DNA of 43,378 bases from an uncultured Sutterella sp. (GCA_900552195.1 URYO01000001.1:1-43378); one strand, 5' to 3'; positions 26,777-35,223 are shown, numbered from the stretch's first letter. Translations and numbers: made by a program. Notes: generated from the letters alone by a model not told the origin.

Positions 26777-27133
26777 CTATTTCACTTTGAAGTTGAATTT
26801 GTGGCACTGTGCACAATAGTCTTCAGGCGGCTCGTGCATCAAGTGGCAGTTGATGCAGTCTCCGTTGTGAGGTGCGTTATGAGGATTGGCTCCAGGCAGA
26901 TTTTTAGTTTTTTCAATCAGCATCGCTTTCGGGTGGCACTGTGTACACGTTTCTTCTGTCGGAAGGTTCGGATTCTTGAGGTCGGTTCCGTGGCAGGTCT
27001 GGCATGCTACGCCCTTGGCAACGTGTTTATCGGCACCCATCTTCGGTGCATCGGCAGCGAAGGCTGAATAGGAAAACATCGCAGCGAGCAGACCGATTCC
27101 GAGTAGTTTTGTCAGTGAATTCAATGAGGTCAT
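26777..27133 (-). CDS. Small periplasmic tetraheme cytochrome c
   Basis: Electron carrier of 118 residues with a Sec signal peptide (hydrophobic core LLGIGLLAAMF, cleaved near AFAA) and four CxxCH heme sites: C44-H48, C63-H67, C93-H97 and C107-H111. It contains exactly eight histidines. The four not in CxxCH motifs (H37, H85, H89, H100) could be the distal ligands, so all four hemes can be bis-histidine, as in the heme domain of Shewanella flavocytochrome c and in small tetraheme cytochromes. It lies 52 bases downstream of the flavoprotein gene, which lacks its own heme domain, so it is the probable electron donor. A GCCTCC/GGAGGC hairpin without a U-tract sits in the gap. GGAGA precedes the ATG. 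Confidence 0.94.
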   Translation of the reverse strand: MTSLNSLTKLLGIGLLAAMFSYSAFAADAPKMGADKHVAKGVACQTCHGTDLKNPNLPTEETCTQCHPKAMLIEKTKNLPGANPHNAPHNGDCINCHLMHEPPEDYCAQCHKFNFKVK

Positions 27134-27151
27134 GTCGGTTCTCCATCTGAA

Positions 27152-27166
27152 GCCTCCGGAGGAGGC
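27152..27166 (-). promoter_or_regulatory. Intercistronic hairpin between flavoprotein and cytochrome genes
   Basis: GCCTCC/GGAGGC with a three-base loop lies in the 52-base gap. There is no U-tract, so it is more likely to affect mRNA stability or relative expression than to end transcription. Confidence 0.4.
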
Positions 27167-27185
27167 CTCAGACTAAGCAAGAGAA

Positions 27186-28703
27186 TTAGCAGCCTGCCCA
27201 GCCGTTAGCAGTGCGGGCAGCAATACGTCCGAAGATGATGCAGTCGGCAACGGCGACGGTACCGAGACGGACCATGCCGTGAACGCCGCCGGTCGCTTCG
27301 CCTGCTGCGTACAGACCGGCAATCGGATTGCCCTTGACGTCGAGAACCTGGGCTTTTTCGTTGATTTCAAGACCGCCCATGGTGTGGTGAACGCGCGGCC
27401 ACAGACGAATAGCGTAGAAAGGTCCCTTGGTGTTGAGGACGGCATCTTTGAAGAACATGCAGTCAAATTCCGGGTCCTTCATGGCTTTCATATAGCCGTT
27501 GAATTTTTCGTTTTCTTTCTCAAGGGTGGCATAGTCCAGCTTGTAGAACTCCGCCAAAGATTTGAGGTCGTCGAATTTACGAATAACGCCGTTCTTGAGT
27601 GCGGTTTCAAACTGTTCGGGCTTCATGTTTTTGCCGACGACTTTGTTCATCATGTTGGCTTCGCAGGTGTAGATGATCGCCGGTTTACCAAGGGCAACAA
27701 TGGCATCAGCTCGAACTTTACGATTGCCGGTTTCTTTAATGAAGCGCTTGCTGGTTGTCGGGTTAATCATGGGGCCGTAGCCGACCATAGATTCCACGGC
27801 AAGAGGAGCCAGACCGAAGCCGTTTTCGTCGGGAGAAGTCCAGGGGCCCAGCTGGATCCAGTCCATGTGGATGGTATTGGCACCTAAAGCCTGAGCTTCC
27901 TGAATCATTTCGCCGGTTGCACCGGGATGGTTGGTGGATCCGAAAGCATCGGTTAAGCGCGGATCATGACTGGTGCGCATCTTGACGTTCTGGCTGAAGC
28001 CGCCGGAAGCAATCAGCACACCTTTGGTTGCGCGAATGTAGACAACTTTTCCGCTGTCGGGACGATTGAAGCGATGGTTGACGCGGGCTTTAACACCGAC
28101 GACGCAGCCCCTATCGTTGACGATCAGGTCATCCACAATCGTTCTCAGCTGAATTTTGATGCCGAATTCCTTGCATTTTGCGAGCATCGGATTGATGAAA
28201 CCGGCGCCGGTGTTTTCCATCACAGCGTGGCTGCGGGGAACAGAGTGACCGCCGTGATAAGTGACGGCTTTGAACTTGACGCCGACTTCGTCACGAAGCC
28301 ACTTGTAGTTGGAGACGGATTCGTCTGCAATTCTTCTGGCGAGTTCTTTATGGGCGAGACCGCCGCCGGCTTTCAGAATGTCGGAGTAGAGAAGATCGGC
28401 ATTGTCTTTGATACCGGCTTTTTCCTGCATATCTGTTCCGGCAGCTGCGATGGCACCCCCGTTGATGATGGAGTTGCCGCCGGCGGAAGGCATCTTGTCA
28501 ACAACAAGAATGTCTTTCATACCGAGATAGTGGCTTTCAAGGGCAGCGCCCAGGCCGGCAAAGCCTGTACCGATAACGAGAAGACTGCAGGTTTCGTCCC
28601 ATTTTTCAGGAACTTTGGTTGAGGCATGGGCAACGCTTCCGAAAACAAGTCCGGCGCTCAGAGCGCAAGTGGTTTCCATGAAGGTTCTGCGGGTGAATGT
28701 CAT
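27186..28703 (-). CDS. Tat-exported flavoprotein reductase (flavocytochrome c / fumarate reductase family)
   Basis: Periplasmic FAD-dependent alkenoate reductase of the FAD_binding_2 family (fumarate, urocanate, methacrylate and related reductases), 505 residues. A twin-arginine signal (TRRTFM at 4-9, then a hydrophobic stretch to about AHA) implies export folded with FAD. The Rossmann loop is VIGTGFAGLGAA with VVDK ending beta-2, followed by GGNSIINGG. By manual alignment to Shewanella Fcc3, the catalytic Arg is R328, E304 is kept, and the carboxylate clamp His/Arg are H439 or H440 (HHTMGG) and R479 (GVHGMVRLG). The other clamp residues H365 and T377 are replaced by G286 and V303. It therefore probably does not reduce fumarate well. 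No heme or FMN domain is present. AAGGAGGA precedes the ATG. Confidence 0.92.
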   Translation of the reverse strand: MTFTRRTFMETTCALSAGLVFGSVAHASTKVPEKWDETCSLLVIGTGFAGLGAALESHYLGMKDILVVDKMPSAGGNSIINGGAIAAAGTDMQEKAGIKDNADLLYSDILKAGGGLAHKELARRIADESVSNYKWLRDEVGVKFKAVTYHGGHSVPRSHAVMENTGAGFINPMLAKCKEFGIKIQLRTIVDDLIVNDRGCVVGVKARVNHRFNRPDSGKVVYIRATKGVLIASGGFSQNVKMRTSHDPRLTDAFGSTNHPGATGEMIQEAQALGANTIHMDWIQLGPWTSPDENGFGLAPLAVESMVGYGPMINPTTSKRFIKETGNRKVRADAIVALGKPAIIYTCEANMMNKVVGKNMKPEQFETALKNGVIRKFDDLKSLAEFYKLDYATLEKENEKFNGYMKAMKDPEFDCMFFKDAVLNTKGPFYAIRLWPRVHHTMGGLEINEKAQVLDVKGNPIAGLYAAGEATGGVHGMVRLGTVAVADCIIFGRIAARTANGWAGC

Positions 28704-28776
28704 TTTAAAAATCCTCCTTGATGATGTTGTCGGCTCTTCATAACCGATAAGAAAAGTTTAAAAACTGAAGATTTTC

Positions 28777-28808
28777 TTAACTACCCAAAGGCTTTGGTGG
28801 ATAGTTAA
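28777..28808. promoter_or_regulatory. Imperfect palindrome 74 bases upstream of the flavoprotein gene
   Basis: TTAACTA (28777-28783) and TAGTTAA (28802-28808) are perfect inverted arms, enclosing a second repeat CCAAA/TTTGG (28785-28797). The spacing from the flavoprotein start suits a regulator site, and the nearby CRP-fold protein is the obvious candidate. This is inference; the arms do not match the FNR or CRP consensus. Confidence 0.4.
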
Positions 28809-28848
28809 AGGGTTTACGAGGATATAAAAAATGACAAAGGCTCAGCTT

Positions 28849-28900
28849 TTAGTTTGAAAAAACTAATGAAAACGCATGAAGCGTTTGGCTTAGAGGCCAA
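28849..28900 (-). terminator. Hairpin cluster after the CRP-fold regulator gene
   Basis: Three adjoining hairpins lie just downstream of the regulator stop: TTGGC/GCCAA (28885-28900 region), AAACGC/GCGTTT (28870-28886) and TTAGTTT/AAACTAA (28849-28866). On the minus strand the middle one is followed by TTTTCATTAGTTTTTT, so it can act as a terminator separating the regulator from the flavoprotein unit. Confidence 0.6.
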
Positions 28901-28924
28901 TGAGGCAAGAGAAAAAGCCGGAAA

Positions 28925-29773
28925 CTAATACCAAGGATTGGTTAGCGGAGGAAGTGCTTCTAAGAGTTCTCTGAAGGAATTTGGATATGTGTATTCGCTG
29001 CTTTCCTCGGCCGAGCGCATCCATTGGTAAGCATCATCGACGAAGGCGGCAGGGAACGTGACGAAGTCTCCGTCCCGAATCCAGGCTCCTTCTTCTTTCC
29101 ATCGTTTTAACGCATTGTCTGTGGACACAGGGGAGGCGTTGGCGACGAGACAACGGTTGTTCCGTGTCAGAGGAATAGGGCATTTGATCAAGCCGTCGGC
29201 AGTGAGTTTGCCGTAATGAATAGCCCAGGTGACGACAAAAGCCTTTAGGCGAAGATCAACGGGGGCGAAGGCCATCAGTGCGAAACCCACACGGTCTGAG
29301 AGCGTGCAGCTTTCTAGTAATCGAATGGTATAGGCAAATAGCTCCGGATCCGTCGTAAGGACGGGCAGTAAAAGATCCTTGGGGCATACGACGACTTGGG
29401 CCTTTGTCAAGGCGAAGTAGGTTCCGAGAGAAGGTCGGCGTGTCAAAAAATTAAGATTTCCGCAGGCGAAGTGGCCCGGAGTGGAGATTGCAGCCGCTTT
29501 CGGGCCGGAAACCGCATTGCCGAAGTTGCGGGCTGTCACGCCCTGCTGAACGAGAACGATATCGGAAATTTTTCTGCCCTGCGGATAAAGAATCTCCTGC
29601 CGCTCCAATTCCCGAACAGTTCCAAGCTTGGTAATCAAGTCCCGGAGTCTTTTACCGACGGGCGGATGCAGCCAAGGCGTAACAGGGACAGCACAGCCTC
29701 TTTTCTTTTCGTCGATACTGTAGTCGCGTCCCGTGCTGATTGCTGCCAACCATTCATTGGATACGTTTCCCAT
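28925..29773 (-). CDS. CRP/FNR-fold transcriptional regulator
   Basis: A 282-residue protein with a cyclic-nucleotide-binding-type beta-roll (about residues 45-140), a connecting dimer helix (about 141-185) and a C-terminal winged helix. The DNA-binding helix is around 200-235, IPLTRNNRCLVANASPVSTD then NALKRWKEEG, followed by the wing DGDFVTF. The usual phosphate-binding GE/RS motif of cAMP-responsive CRP is not evident, nor the N-terminal cysteine cluster of FNR, although seven cysteines are scattered. Its ligand is unknown. It lies directly upstream of the flavoprotein-cytochrome-porin genes on the same strand and is the likely controller of them. GGAGGGAAGA overlaps the ribosome-binding position before the ATG. 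Confidence 0.83.
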   Translation of the reverse strand: MGNVSNEWLAAISTGRDYSIDEKKRGCAVPVTPWLHPPVGKRLRDLITKLGTVRELERQEILYPQGRKISDIVLVQQGVTARNFGNAVSGPKAAAISTPGHFACGNLNFLTRRPSLGTYFALTKAQVVVCPKDLLLPVLTTDPELFAYTIRLLESCTLSDRVGFALMAFAPVDLRLKAFVVTWAIHYGKLTADGLIKCPIPLTRNNRCLVANASPVSTDNALKRWKEEGAWIRDGDFVTFPAAFVDDAYQWMRSAEESSEYTYPNSFRELLEALPPLTNPWY

Positions 29774-29787
29774 TCTTCCCTCCGAGG

Positions 29788-29807
29788 GTAATGTTTTGTA
29801 ATGTTTT
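29788..29807. repeat. Tandem 10-bp repeat in the regulator 5' region
   Basis: GTAATGTTTT occurs twice head to tail with no spacer, ending 15 bases before the regulator start codon. The 10-base period places both copies on one face of the helix. It may be a binding site, possibly for autoregulation. A near palindrome (AGAAG-A-CTTCT, about 29825-29835) lies further upstream. Confidence 0.4.
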
Positions 29808-29872
29808 TTAGACGTATACCACGACAGAAGACTTCTTGTCCAGACAATATCGTATTCAGGGCGATTAGGCGC

Positions 29873-29901
29873 AAAAAAAGGCCCGTCGTTTTCGGACGGG
29901 C
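29873..29901 (-). terminator. Intrinsic terminator after the SulP gene
   Basis: On the minus strand GCCCGTC/GACGGGC with a seven-base loop is followed by CTTTTTTT, 17 bases after the stop. Strong rho-independent form. Confidence 0.9.
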
Positions 29902-29917
29902 TCTGTTGGCAGTCGAG

Positions 29918-31672
29918 CTACTTTCGTTCAATGATCCGGATTTCTTCTCTCGGACTCGGGTCAGGCTCTTCTTTTTTATAGATTGCTTCACGGGCTAGTT
30001 GAAGCGCTGTTTCCATATCCGGGCACATATATTTATCGAGCCGCTGAGCGAGTCCTAAGCGTCTCATCTGGCGAAGCGGGTGTTCACTGGCGCCGACGAC
30101 AATCAAAATCTTGCCGTGTTTCACCAGGTTCCGCTGGAAGGATTCAATAATGTCGAGGGCACTGTTGTCGATCGAGAGCAAATCAGTGAAATCGAAAATA
30201 ACCACATCAGGTGCATCAGGCGCGGTGATGTGTTTGGGGTCTGTGACGATTTCCAGCTTGGAAACCGAGCCGAAGAAAAGCGCACCTTCCATGGCCCACG
30301 CTTCGATTTGCTTCGGCGCATCAAAGGGCAGTGTCTTGGGGATTACACGAGTGAGCGTGTTCATGCGATAGAGGAAGAACACTGCGGCAGTGAGCAGGCC
30401 GATTTCAACAGCAACCGTCAGATCGAAAATCACCGTCAGGAAGAATGTCACCAGCAAGGTGGCCTTGTAGGACATGGTGAACTGTCTCAGGCGAATAAAT
30501 TCATGCCAGTTGCCCATGTTAAAGGCCATGAACAGGAGGATGGCAGAAAGCGCACAGAGCGGAACGTTCATTGCTAACGGAGCGGCCACAAGAATAATGA
30601 CAAGCAGGGTCAGGCTGTGGATCATGCCTGCCATAGGCGTGACGGCACCGCTCTTGATGTTGGTGACGGTACGAGCAATGGTGCCTGTAGAAGGCAGTCC
30701 GCCGAAGAAAGGCACGATACAGTTAGCGATGCCTTGGCCCATCAGTTCCTGATTAGGGTCATGGCGTTCGTCCGTCATTGCGTCGGCAACACGGGCGCAA
30801 AGCAAAGATTCGATAGATCCTAGAAGAGCCAATGTGATGGCCGGTCCGAGCAACTGCTTTACGTTACCCCAGCTAATGTCAGGAATTTGGAATTTTGGGA
30901 GTCCTTGCGGGATACCGCCGAATTTTGAACCGATGGTTTCTACGGGAAGGTTAAAGAAAGAGACCAGTGCTGTCATGACGATCAGTACGACAACGGTACT
31001 CGGGATCCTGGCGAGCCATCTTCTCCACGGCGCACCGCCGATAGTCCAGGAACGAGGCCAGACGAAGACGATGATCAAGGAGGCAAGACCTAAACCGACA
31101 GCGTAAGGGTTGACGGTATTGATAGCGCCGGCTAGTGTCTCGATCTGATGGAAAAAGTCAGCAGGCATCTTGGCAATGTTCAGGCCTAGGAAGTCCTTGA
31201 TCTGAGAAAGACCGATGAGTACGGCGATACCGTTGGTAAAGCCGATGACGATCGAGACCGGAATAAATCGAATGAAGCTCCCGATCTTAAAGAGCCCCAT
31301 TAGGAATAGGAATATGCCCGAGAAAAAGGTTGCGATGAGCAGGTTGCCGACGCCGTACTGAGCAATAATGCCGTAAACGATAACAATGAAGGCGCCGGCC
31401 GGACCGCCGATCTGAACTTTGCATCCGCCTAAAAGAGAAATTAAAAATCCGGCAATGATGGCGGTGTAAATACCGGATTCCGGCGTCATGCCGGAAGCAA
31501 TGGCAAAAGCCATCGCAAGAGGAAGTGCCACAACACCGACAGTGAGGCCTGCGGAGAGGTCACTTGTGAAAGTGGAGAAAGAATAATTTTTTAAAATGCA
31601 AAGAGAGGCTGGCTCGAATCGTGCTAACGGGAAACGATGCAGGGCCTCTACGATGTGAGATCTCGCGCTCAT
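29918..31672 (-). CDS. SulP-family anion transporter with STAS domain
   Basis: Inner-membrane SLC26/SulP carrier of 584 residues. About 12-14 hydrophobic helices span residues 35-440, including the SulP signature region LSAGLTVGVVALPLAMAFAI and GPAGAFIVIVYGI. A C-terminal STAS domain (about 460-560) contains VVIFDFTDLLSIDNSALD. Members carry sulfate, bicarbonate or C4-dicarboxylates (DauA); the substrate cannot be fixed here. Position next to a periplasmic alkenoate-reductase block and a malic enzyme makes an organic acid plausible, but that is only context. It has its own terminator and a 223-base upstream gap holding leader hairpins. Confidence 0.88.
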   Translation of the reverse strand: MSARSHIVEALHRFPLARFEPASLCILKNYSFSTFTSDLSAGLTVGVVALPLAMAFAIASGMTPESGIYTAIIAGFLISLLGGCKVQIGGPAGAFIVIVYGIIAQYGVGNLLIATFFSGIFLFLMGLFKIGSFIRFIPVSIVIGFTNGIAVLIGLSQIKDFLGLNIAKMPADFFHQIETLAGAINTVNPYAVGLGLASLIIVFVWPRSWTIGGAPWRRWLARIPSTVVVLIVMTALVSFFNLPVETIGSKFGGIPQGLPKFQIPDISWGNVKQLLGPAITLALLGSIESLLCARVADAMTDERHDPNQELMGQGIANCIVPFFGGLPSTGTIARTVTNIKSGAVTPMAGMIHSLTLLVIILVAAPLAMNVPLCALSAILLFMAFNMGNWHEFIRLRQFTMSYKATLLVTFFLTVIFDLTVAVEIGLLTAAVFFLYRMNTLTRVIPKTLPFDAPKQIEAWAMEGALFFGSVSKLEIVTDPKHITAPDAPDVVIFDFTDLLSIDNSALDIIESFQRNLVKHGKILIVVGASEHPLRQMRRLGLAQRLDKYMCPDMETALQLAREAIYKKEEPDPSPREEIRIIERK

Positions 31673-31703
31673 TTATCTTGGATCGAATACAGTGGATAAC
31701 TTA

Positions 31704-31720
31704 CGGCAGTAAGGCTGCCG
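31704..31720 (-). promoter_or_regulatory. Leader hairpin upstream of the SulP gene
   Basis: CGGCAG/CTGCCG with a five-base loop lies 32 bases before the SulP start codon; AGAAC/GTTCT (about 31741-31756) can form a second hairpin further upstream. No known riboswitch is recognised. The rest of the 31673-31895 gap holds the metG terminator and AT-rich sequence. Confidence 0.3.
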
Positions 31721-31845
31721 AGGCAAAAATAAACTTATTTAGAACTTGGGTTCTGAAGCTAAGTGCCTAGATTATCCTCCCAATATCTCACATTTGAGCG
31801 TAAAGCTTCAACTATTTTCCAAAAATAAAGGTTTATCTGTAGCTG

Positions 31846-31879
31846 AAAAAAAGAACCCTCGGCGTTCGGACCGAGGGTT
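31846..31879 (-). terminator. Intrinsic terminator after metG
   Basis: On the minus strand AACCCTCGG/CCGAGGGTT with an eight-base loop is followed by C and a run of seven T, 16 bases after the metG stop. Confidence 0.9.
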
Positions 31880-31895
31880 TTACTAAAGATCGTGA

Positions 31896-33998
31896 TTAGT
31901 GCAGACGCATACCCGGCTTAGCACCCGGGAACGGTTCAAGCAGATAAAGACCCGAAGGTGTGTCTGCTCCGTCGGAGGCGGAAAGCAGCATGCCCTGAGA
32001 GAAACTGCCCATCATCTTGCGCGGCTCTAAGTTGGCGACAACCACGGTGAGCTTGCCGATCAGATCTTCCGGTTTGTAGTAAGCGGCGATGCCGGAGAAG
32101 ATGTTGCGTGGTTCTTTTTCACCGATATCAATCGTAAGCTGAAGGAGCTTGCGGCTCTTTTCAACTTTCTTGCAGTCCAGGATCTTGCCGATTCTGAGGT
32201 CAACCTTGGCGAAGTCATCAAAAGCGATATTCGGAGCTAAAGGTTCGAATACGAATTCTTCAGATTCGGCCTCTGCCTTCTTCTCTTCCTTGGCAGGTTC
32301 GGAAGCTGCCTTGGCAGCCTTGGAGCTCAGTTCAAAGAGCTGCTGAACCTGTTTTTCTTCAACGCGCTTCATGAGGTGCTTGAAGGGGTTGATCGGTTTG
32401 TCGGAAGACAAAGCACTGTCAACGGACTTCCAGGTCAGTTCACCGCAGTTGAGGAAAGTTTCGACATTTTCAGCAGTGCGGGGGAGAACCGGTTTCAGGA
32501 ACAGCGTCAGCAGACGGAAGGCTTCAAGCGTCACGGAGCAGACGGCGTGCAGTTCAGCGGCCTTTTCAGGCTGCTTGGCCAATTCCCAGGGCTGTTTCTG
32601 ATCAACGAATTCATTGACTTTGTTGGCAAGCTCCATGACGGCGCGAAGAGCCTTGCCGTATTCACATCCTTCGAAAGAAGCGTTGATATCAGAAGCGGCG
32701 GCCTTGATTTCGGAAATCAGGCTGCTTTCCGCAATGGCCTGGTCCAGGACGCGGCCTTCGAAGCGCTTCACAAGGAAGCCTGCAGAACGGCTGGCAATGT
32801 TGACGTACTTGCCGACCAAGTCGGAATTAGTGCGGGAAATGAAGTCGGCGGAGCTAAAGTCTACGTCTTCGACCTTGGAATTGAGCTTGTAGGCGAAGTA
32901 GTAGCGCAGCCATTCCGGATCCATGCCGAGTTCAAGATAAACCAGAGGATCAAGACCGGTGCCGCGGCTCTTACTCATCTTTTGACCGTCTACGGTAACG
33001 AAGCCGTGCGCCCAGACATGGTCCGGTACACGGAAAGGTTTGCCGGAGAAGTGCAGCATGGCAGGCCAGAAAAGCGTATGGAAGTAAGCGATGTCCTTAC
33101 CGATGATGTGAATCTGTTCGGTTGTGGAGGTCTCAAGCAGGGCTTCGAAATTGATGCCCTTGGATTCGCAGTAGGCTTTCAGACTGGCGAGGTAGCCGAT
33201 CGGGGCGTCCAGCCAAACATAGAAGAACTTGCCCGGTTCATCGGGAATTTCAATGCCGAAGTAAGGGGCGTCACGAGAGATGTCCCAGTCGCTCAAGTCT
33301 CCGTCCTTACCCAGCCATTCTGCTGTTTTAGCGACGATCTGAGACTGCAGGCGAGGGGTACCGTCCGGGGCAGTGCCGCGGGTCCACTGACGCAGGAATT
33401 CTACGCAGTTGGGATCGGACAGTTTGAAGAAAAAGTGTTTGGACTTGCGCAGTTCAAGCTTGCTTCCGGACAGAGCGGAGTAAGGGTTAATCAAGTCGGT
33501 CGGGCGATAAACGGAAGCACAGACTTCGCAGGAGTCGCCGTACTGGTCAGGTGCGCCGCACTTGGGGCAGGTGCCTTTAATGAAACGGTCGGCAAGGAAC
33601 ATCTCGCGGACCGGGTCGTAATACTGTTCGATTTCCTTGGAATAAATCAGGCCGGCTTTTTTCAGGCGCTTGTAGATGTCTTGGGCCAGCTCAGTATTTT
33701 CTTTGCTGTCCGTAGAGTGCCAGTGGTCGAAACGGATGAAGAATCCGTTGAGGTACTTGGCGCGGCCGGCAGAGATTTCGGCCACGTATTCCTGAGGCGT
33801 GACGCCTTTTTTCTGAGCTGAGATCATGATCGGAGCACCGTGGGCATCATCTGCGCCGACAAAGTGAACGGTTGATCCGCACATCCGCTGATGACGGATC
33901 CAAATGTCGGCCTGGATGTATTCCATGATGTGTCCGAAATGGAAATTTCCATTGGCGTACGGCAGTGCCGTCGTCAAGAAGATAGTGCGATTAGTCAT
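31896..33998 (-). CDS. metG: Methionyl-tRNA synthetase
   Basis: Class I synthetase charging tRNA-Met. The HIGH motif is HFGH at residues 19-22, and KMSKS is present as QKMSKSRG. A zinc knuckle [17 protein letters not shown] identifies the four-cysteine MetG1 type. A C-terminal EMAP/Arc1-like tRNA-binding dimerisation domain occupies the last ~100 residues, after a lysine/alanine/glutamate-rich linker (about 575-595). At 700 residues it is a normal full-length form. It is divergent from mrp, with 143 bases between the two starts, an arrangement common in proteobacteria. Confidence 0.97.
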   Translation of the reverse strand: MTNRTIFLTTALPYANGNFHFGHIMEYIQADIWIRHQRMCGSTVHFVGADDAHGAPIMISAQKKGVTPQEYVAEISAGRAKYLNGFFIRFDHWHSTDSKENTELAQDIYKRLKKAGLIYSKEIEQYYDPVREMFLADRFIKGTCPKCGAPDQYGDSCEVCASVYRPTDLINPYSALSGSKLELRKSKHFFFKLSDPNCVEFLRQWTRGTAPDGTPRLQSQIVAKTAEWLGKDGDLSDWDISRDAPYFGIEIPDEPGKFFYVWLDAPIGYLASLKAYCESKGINFEALLETSTTEQIHIIGKDIAYFHTLFWPAMLHFSGKPFRVPDHVWAHGFVTVDGQKMSKSRGTGLDPLVYLELGMDPEWLRYYFAYKLNSKVEDVDFSSADFISRTNSDLVGKYVNIASRSAGFLVKRFEGRVLDQAIAESSLISEIKAAASDINASFEGCEYGKALRAVMELANKVNEFVDQKQPWELAKQPEKAAELHAVCSVTLEAFRLLTLFLKPVLPRTAENVETFLNCGELTWKSVDSALSSDKPINPFKHLMKRVEEKQVQQLFELSSKAAKAASEPAKEEKKAEAESEEFVFEPLAPNIAFDDFAKVDLRIGKILDCKKVEKSRKLLQLTIDIGEKEPRNIFSGIAAYYKPEDLIGKLTVVVANLEPRKMMGSFSQGMLLSASDGADTPSGLYLLEPFPGAKPGMRLH

Positions 33999-34040
33999 GA
34001 CTTTTTCTAGAATGCTTTTGAAAAGAAATAATTTTAGCGG

Positions 34041-34078
34041 ATCAGGAACTCGTAAGCAGGAGTTACGAAGTATCTGAT
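34041..34078 (+). promoter_or_regulatory. Nested inverted repeats between metG and mrp
   Basis: ATCAG (34041-34045) and CTGAT (34074-34078) enclose two mutually exclusive stems, AACTC/GAGTT (34047-34064) and TCGTAA/TTACGA (34050-34068). The structure lies 64 bases before mrp and 43 before metG and might be an operator or leader RNA. Confidence 0.35.
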
Positions 34079-34141
34079 ATCCTAGGACAAACTTGGAAAG
34101 GGGCTTTCACGCCTGCCGAGTCCAACAGTAAGGAGAACACA

Positions 34142-35215
34142 ATGCAGGAAAAAATCAGAGAGGTTCTCTCTGGCGTCATTGACCCGAACACGGGCAAAGA
34201 TTTAGTTTCTTCTAAGGCTCTGAAGAAAGTTACTACAGAAGACGGAAAAACAACCGTCCAAATCGAATTAGATTACCCGGCCAAAACACAGGGCCCCGTC
34301 ATTGAAGAGATGGTCCGTGCCAAACTGGTCGAGGCCGGTATTCCCGCCGATGTCAAAATCAGCCAAAACATCATCGCCCATGAAGTTCAGAGAGGCGTTA
34401 AGGTTTTTGATTCCGTCCGCAACATCATTGCCGTCTCCAGCGGCAAGGGCGGCGTCGGAAAGAGCACAGTGTCTGCCAACTTAGCACTCGCTCTTCAGCA
34501 GGAAGGCGCTAAAGTCGGCTTGCTGGATGCCGACGTCTACGGTCCGAGCCAGCCGACCATGCTTGGCATTACCGATAAACCTTATTCCGTTGACGGTAAG
34601 ACTCTTGAGCCGATGATTGCTCACGGCCTGCAGGTTGCCTCCGTTGGCGTGCTTATCGATCCGGATCAGCCGATGATTTGGAGAGGTCCGCTGGCAGTTT
34701 CCGCGCTTCAGCAGCTTCTGAAACAGACCAACTGGAAAGACCTGGATTACCTCATCGTCGATATGCCCCCGGGAACCGGCGACATTCAGCTGTCTCTTTC
34801 TCAGGAAGTGCCTTTGACCGGTGCTGTGGTAGTGACGACTCCTCAGGACATCGCTTTGATGGATGCCCGCAAGGGTCTCGTGATGTTCGAAAAAGTGAAT
34901 GTTCCGATCCTTGGCATCATTGAAAATATGGCAACCCATATTTGCTCGAAGTGCGGTCATGAAGAACATATCTTCGGCGAAGGCGGCGCAGCCAAGATGG
35001 CTGAGCAGTACGGCGTTGAACTTTTAGGCGAACTCCCGCTTGATATCAACATTCGTCTGAGCATGGACAAGGGCGAACCGATCGTGATTTCAGATCCCGA
35101 CGGAAAAGTCGCACAAGCCTACAGGGAAATTGCACGTAAATTAGCCGTTGCAGTCTCTAAGAAGAACAAAGACTACAGCGCGAAGATGCCTTCCATTAAG
35201 GTGTCTGATACCTAA
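34142..35215 (+). CDS. apbC: Mrp/ApbC-type iron-sulfur carrier ATPase
   Basis: Cytosolic P-loop ATPase that holds and transfers [4Fe-4S] clusters. An N-terminal MIP18/DUF59 domain (about 1-82) precedes the Mrp ATPase domain, with the deviant Walker A SGKGGVGKST at 100-109, DADVYGPSQP and DMPPGTGD. The cluster-binding CxxC is C268-SK-C271. At 357 residues it is a normal length. GGAG lies just before the ATG. It probably serves the many Fe-S enzymes of an anaerobe, MiaB in this window among them. It ends at a bidirectional terminator shared with the reductase gene. Confidence 0.95.
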   Translation: MQEKIREVLSGVIDPNTGKDLVSSKALKKVTTEDGKTTVQIELDYPAKTQGPVIEEMVRAKLVEAGIPADVKISQNIIAHEVQRGVKVFDSVRNIIAVSSGKGGVGKSTVSANLALALQQEGAKVGLLDADVYGPSQPTMLGITDKPYSVDGKTLEPMIAHGLQVASVGVLIDPDQPMIWRGPLAVSALQQLLKQTNWKDLDYLIVDMPPGTGDIQLSLSQEVPLTGAVVVTTPQDIALMDARKGLVMFEKVNVPILGIIENMATHICSKCGHEEHIFGEGGAAKMAEQYGVELLGELPLDINIRLSMDKGEPIVISDPDGKVAQAYREIARKLAVAVSKKNKDYSAKMPSIKVSDT

Positions 35216-35223
35216 TAAGGTCG

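Noticed and set aside
28866..28928. A 20-codon plus-strand frame starting MKTHEAFGLEANEARE
   Set aside because: It is very short, lies across the hairpin cluster, and has no clear ribosome-binding site; more likely a by-product of the repeats.
32376..33821. A 481-codon plus-strand open frame opposite metG
   Set aside because: It is wholly antisense to a clear metG and has no recognisable domain. Long antisense frames are expected from the codon bias of the real gene.
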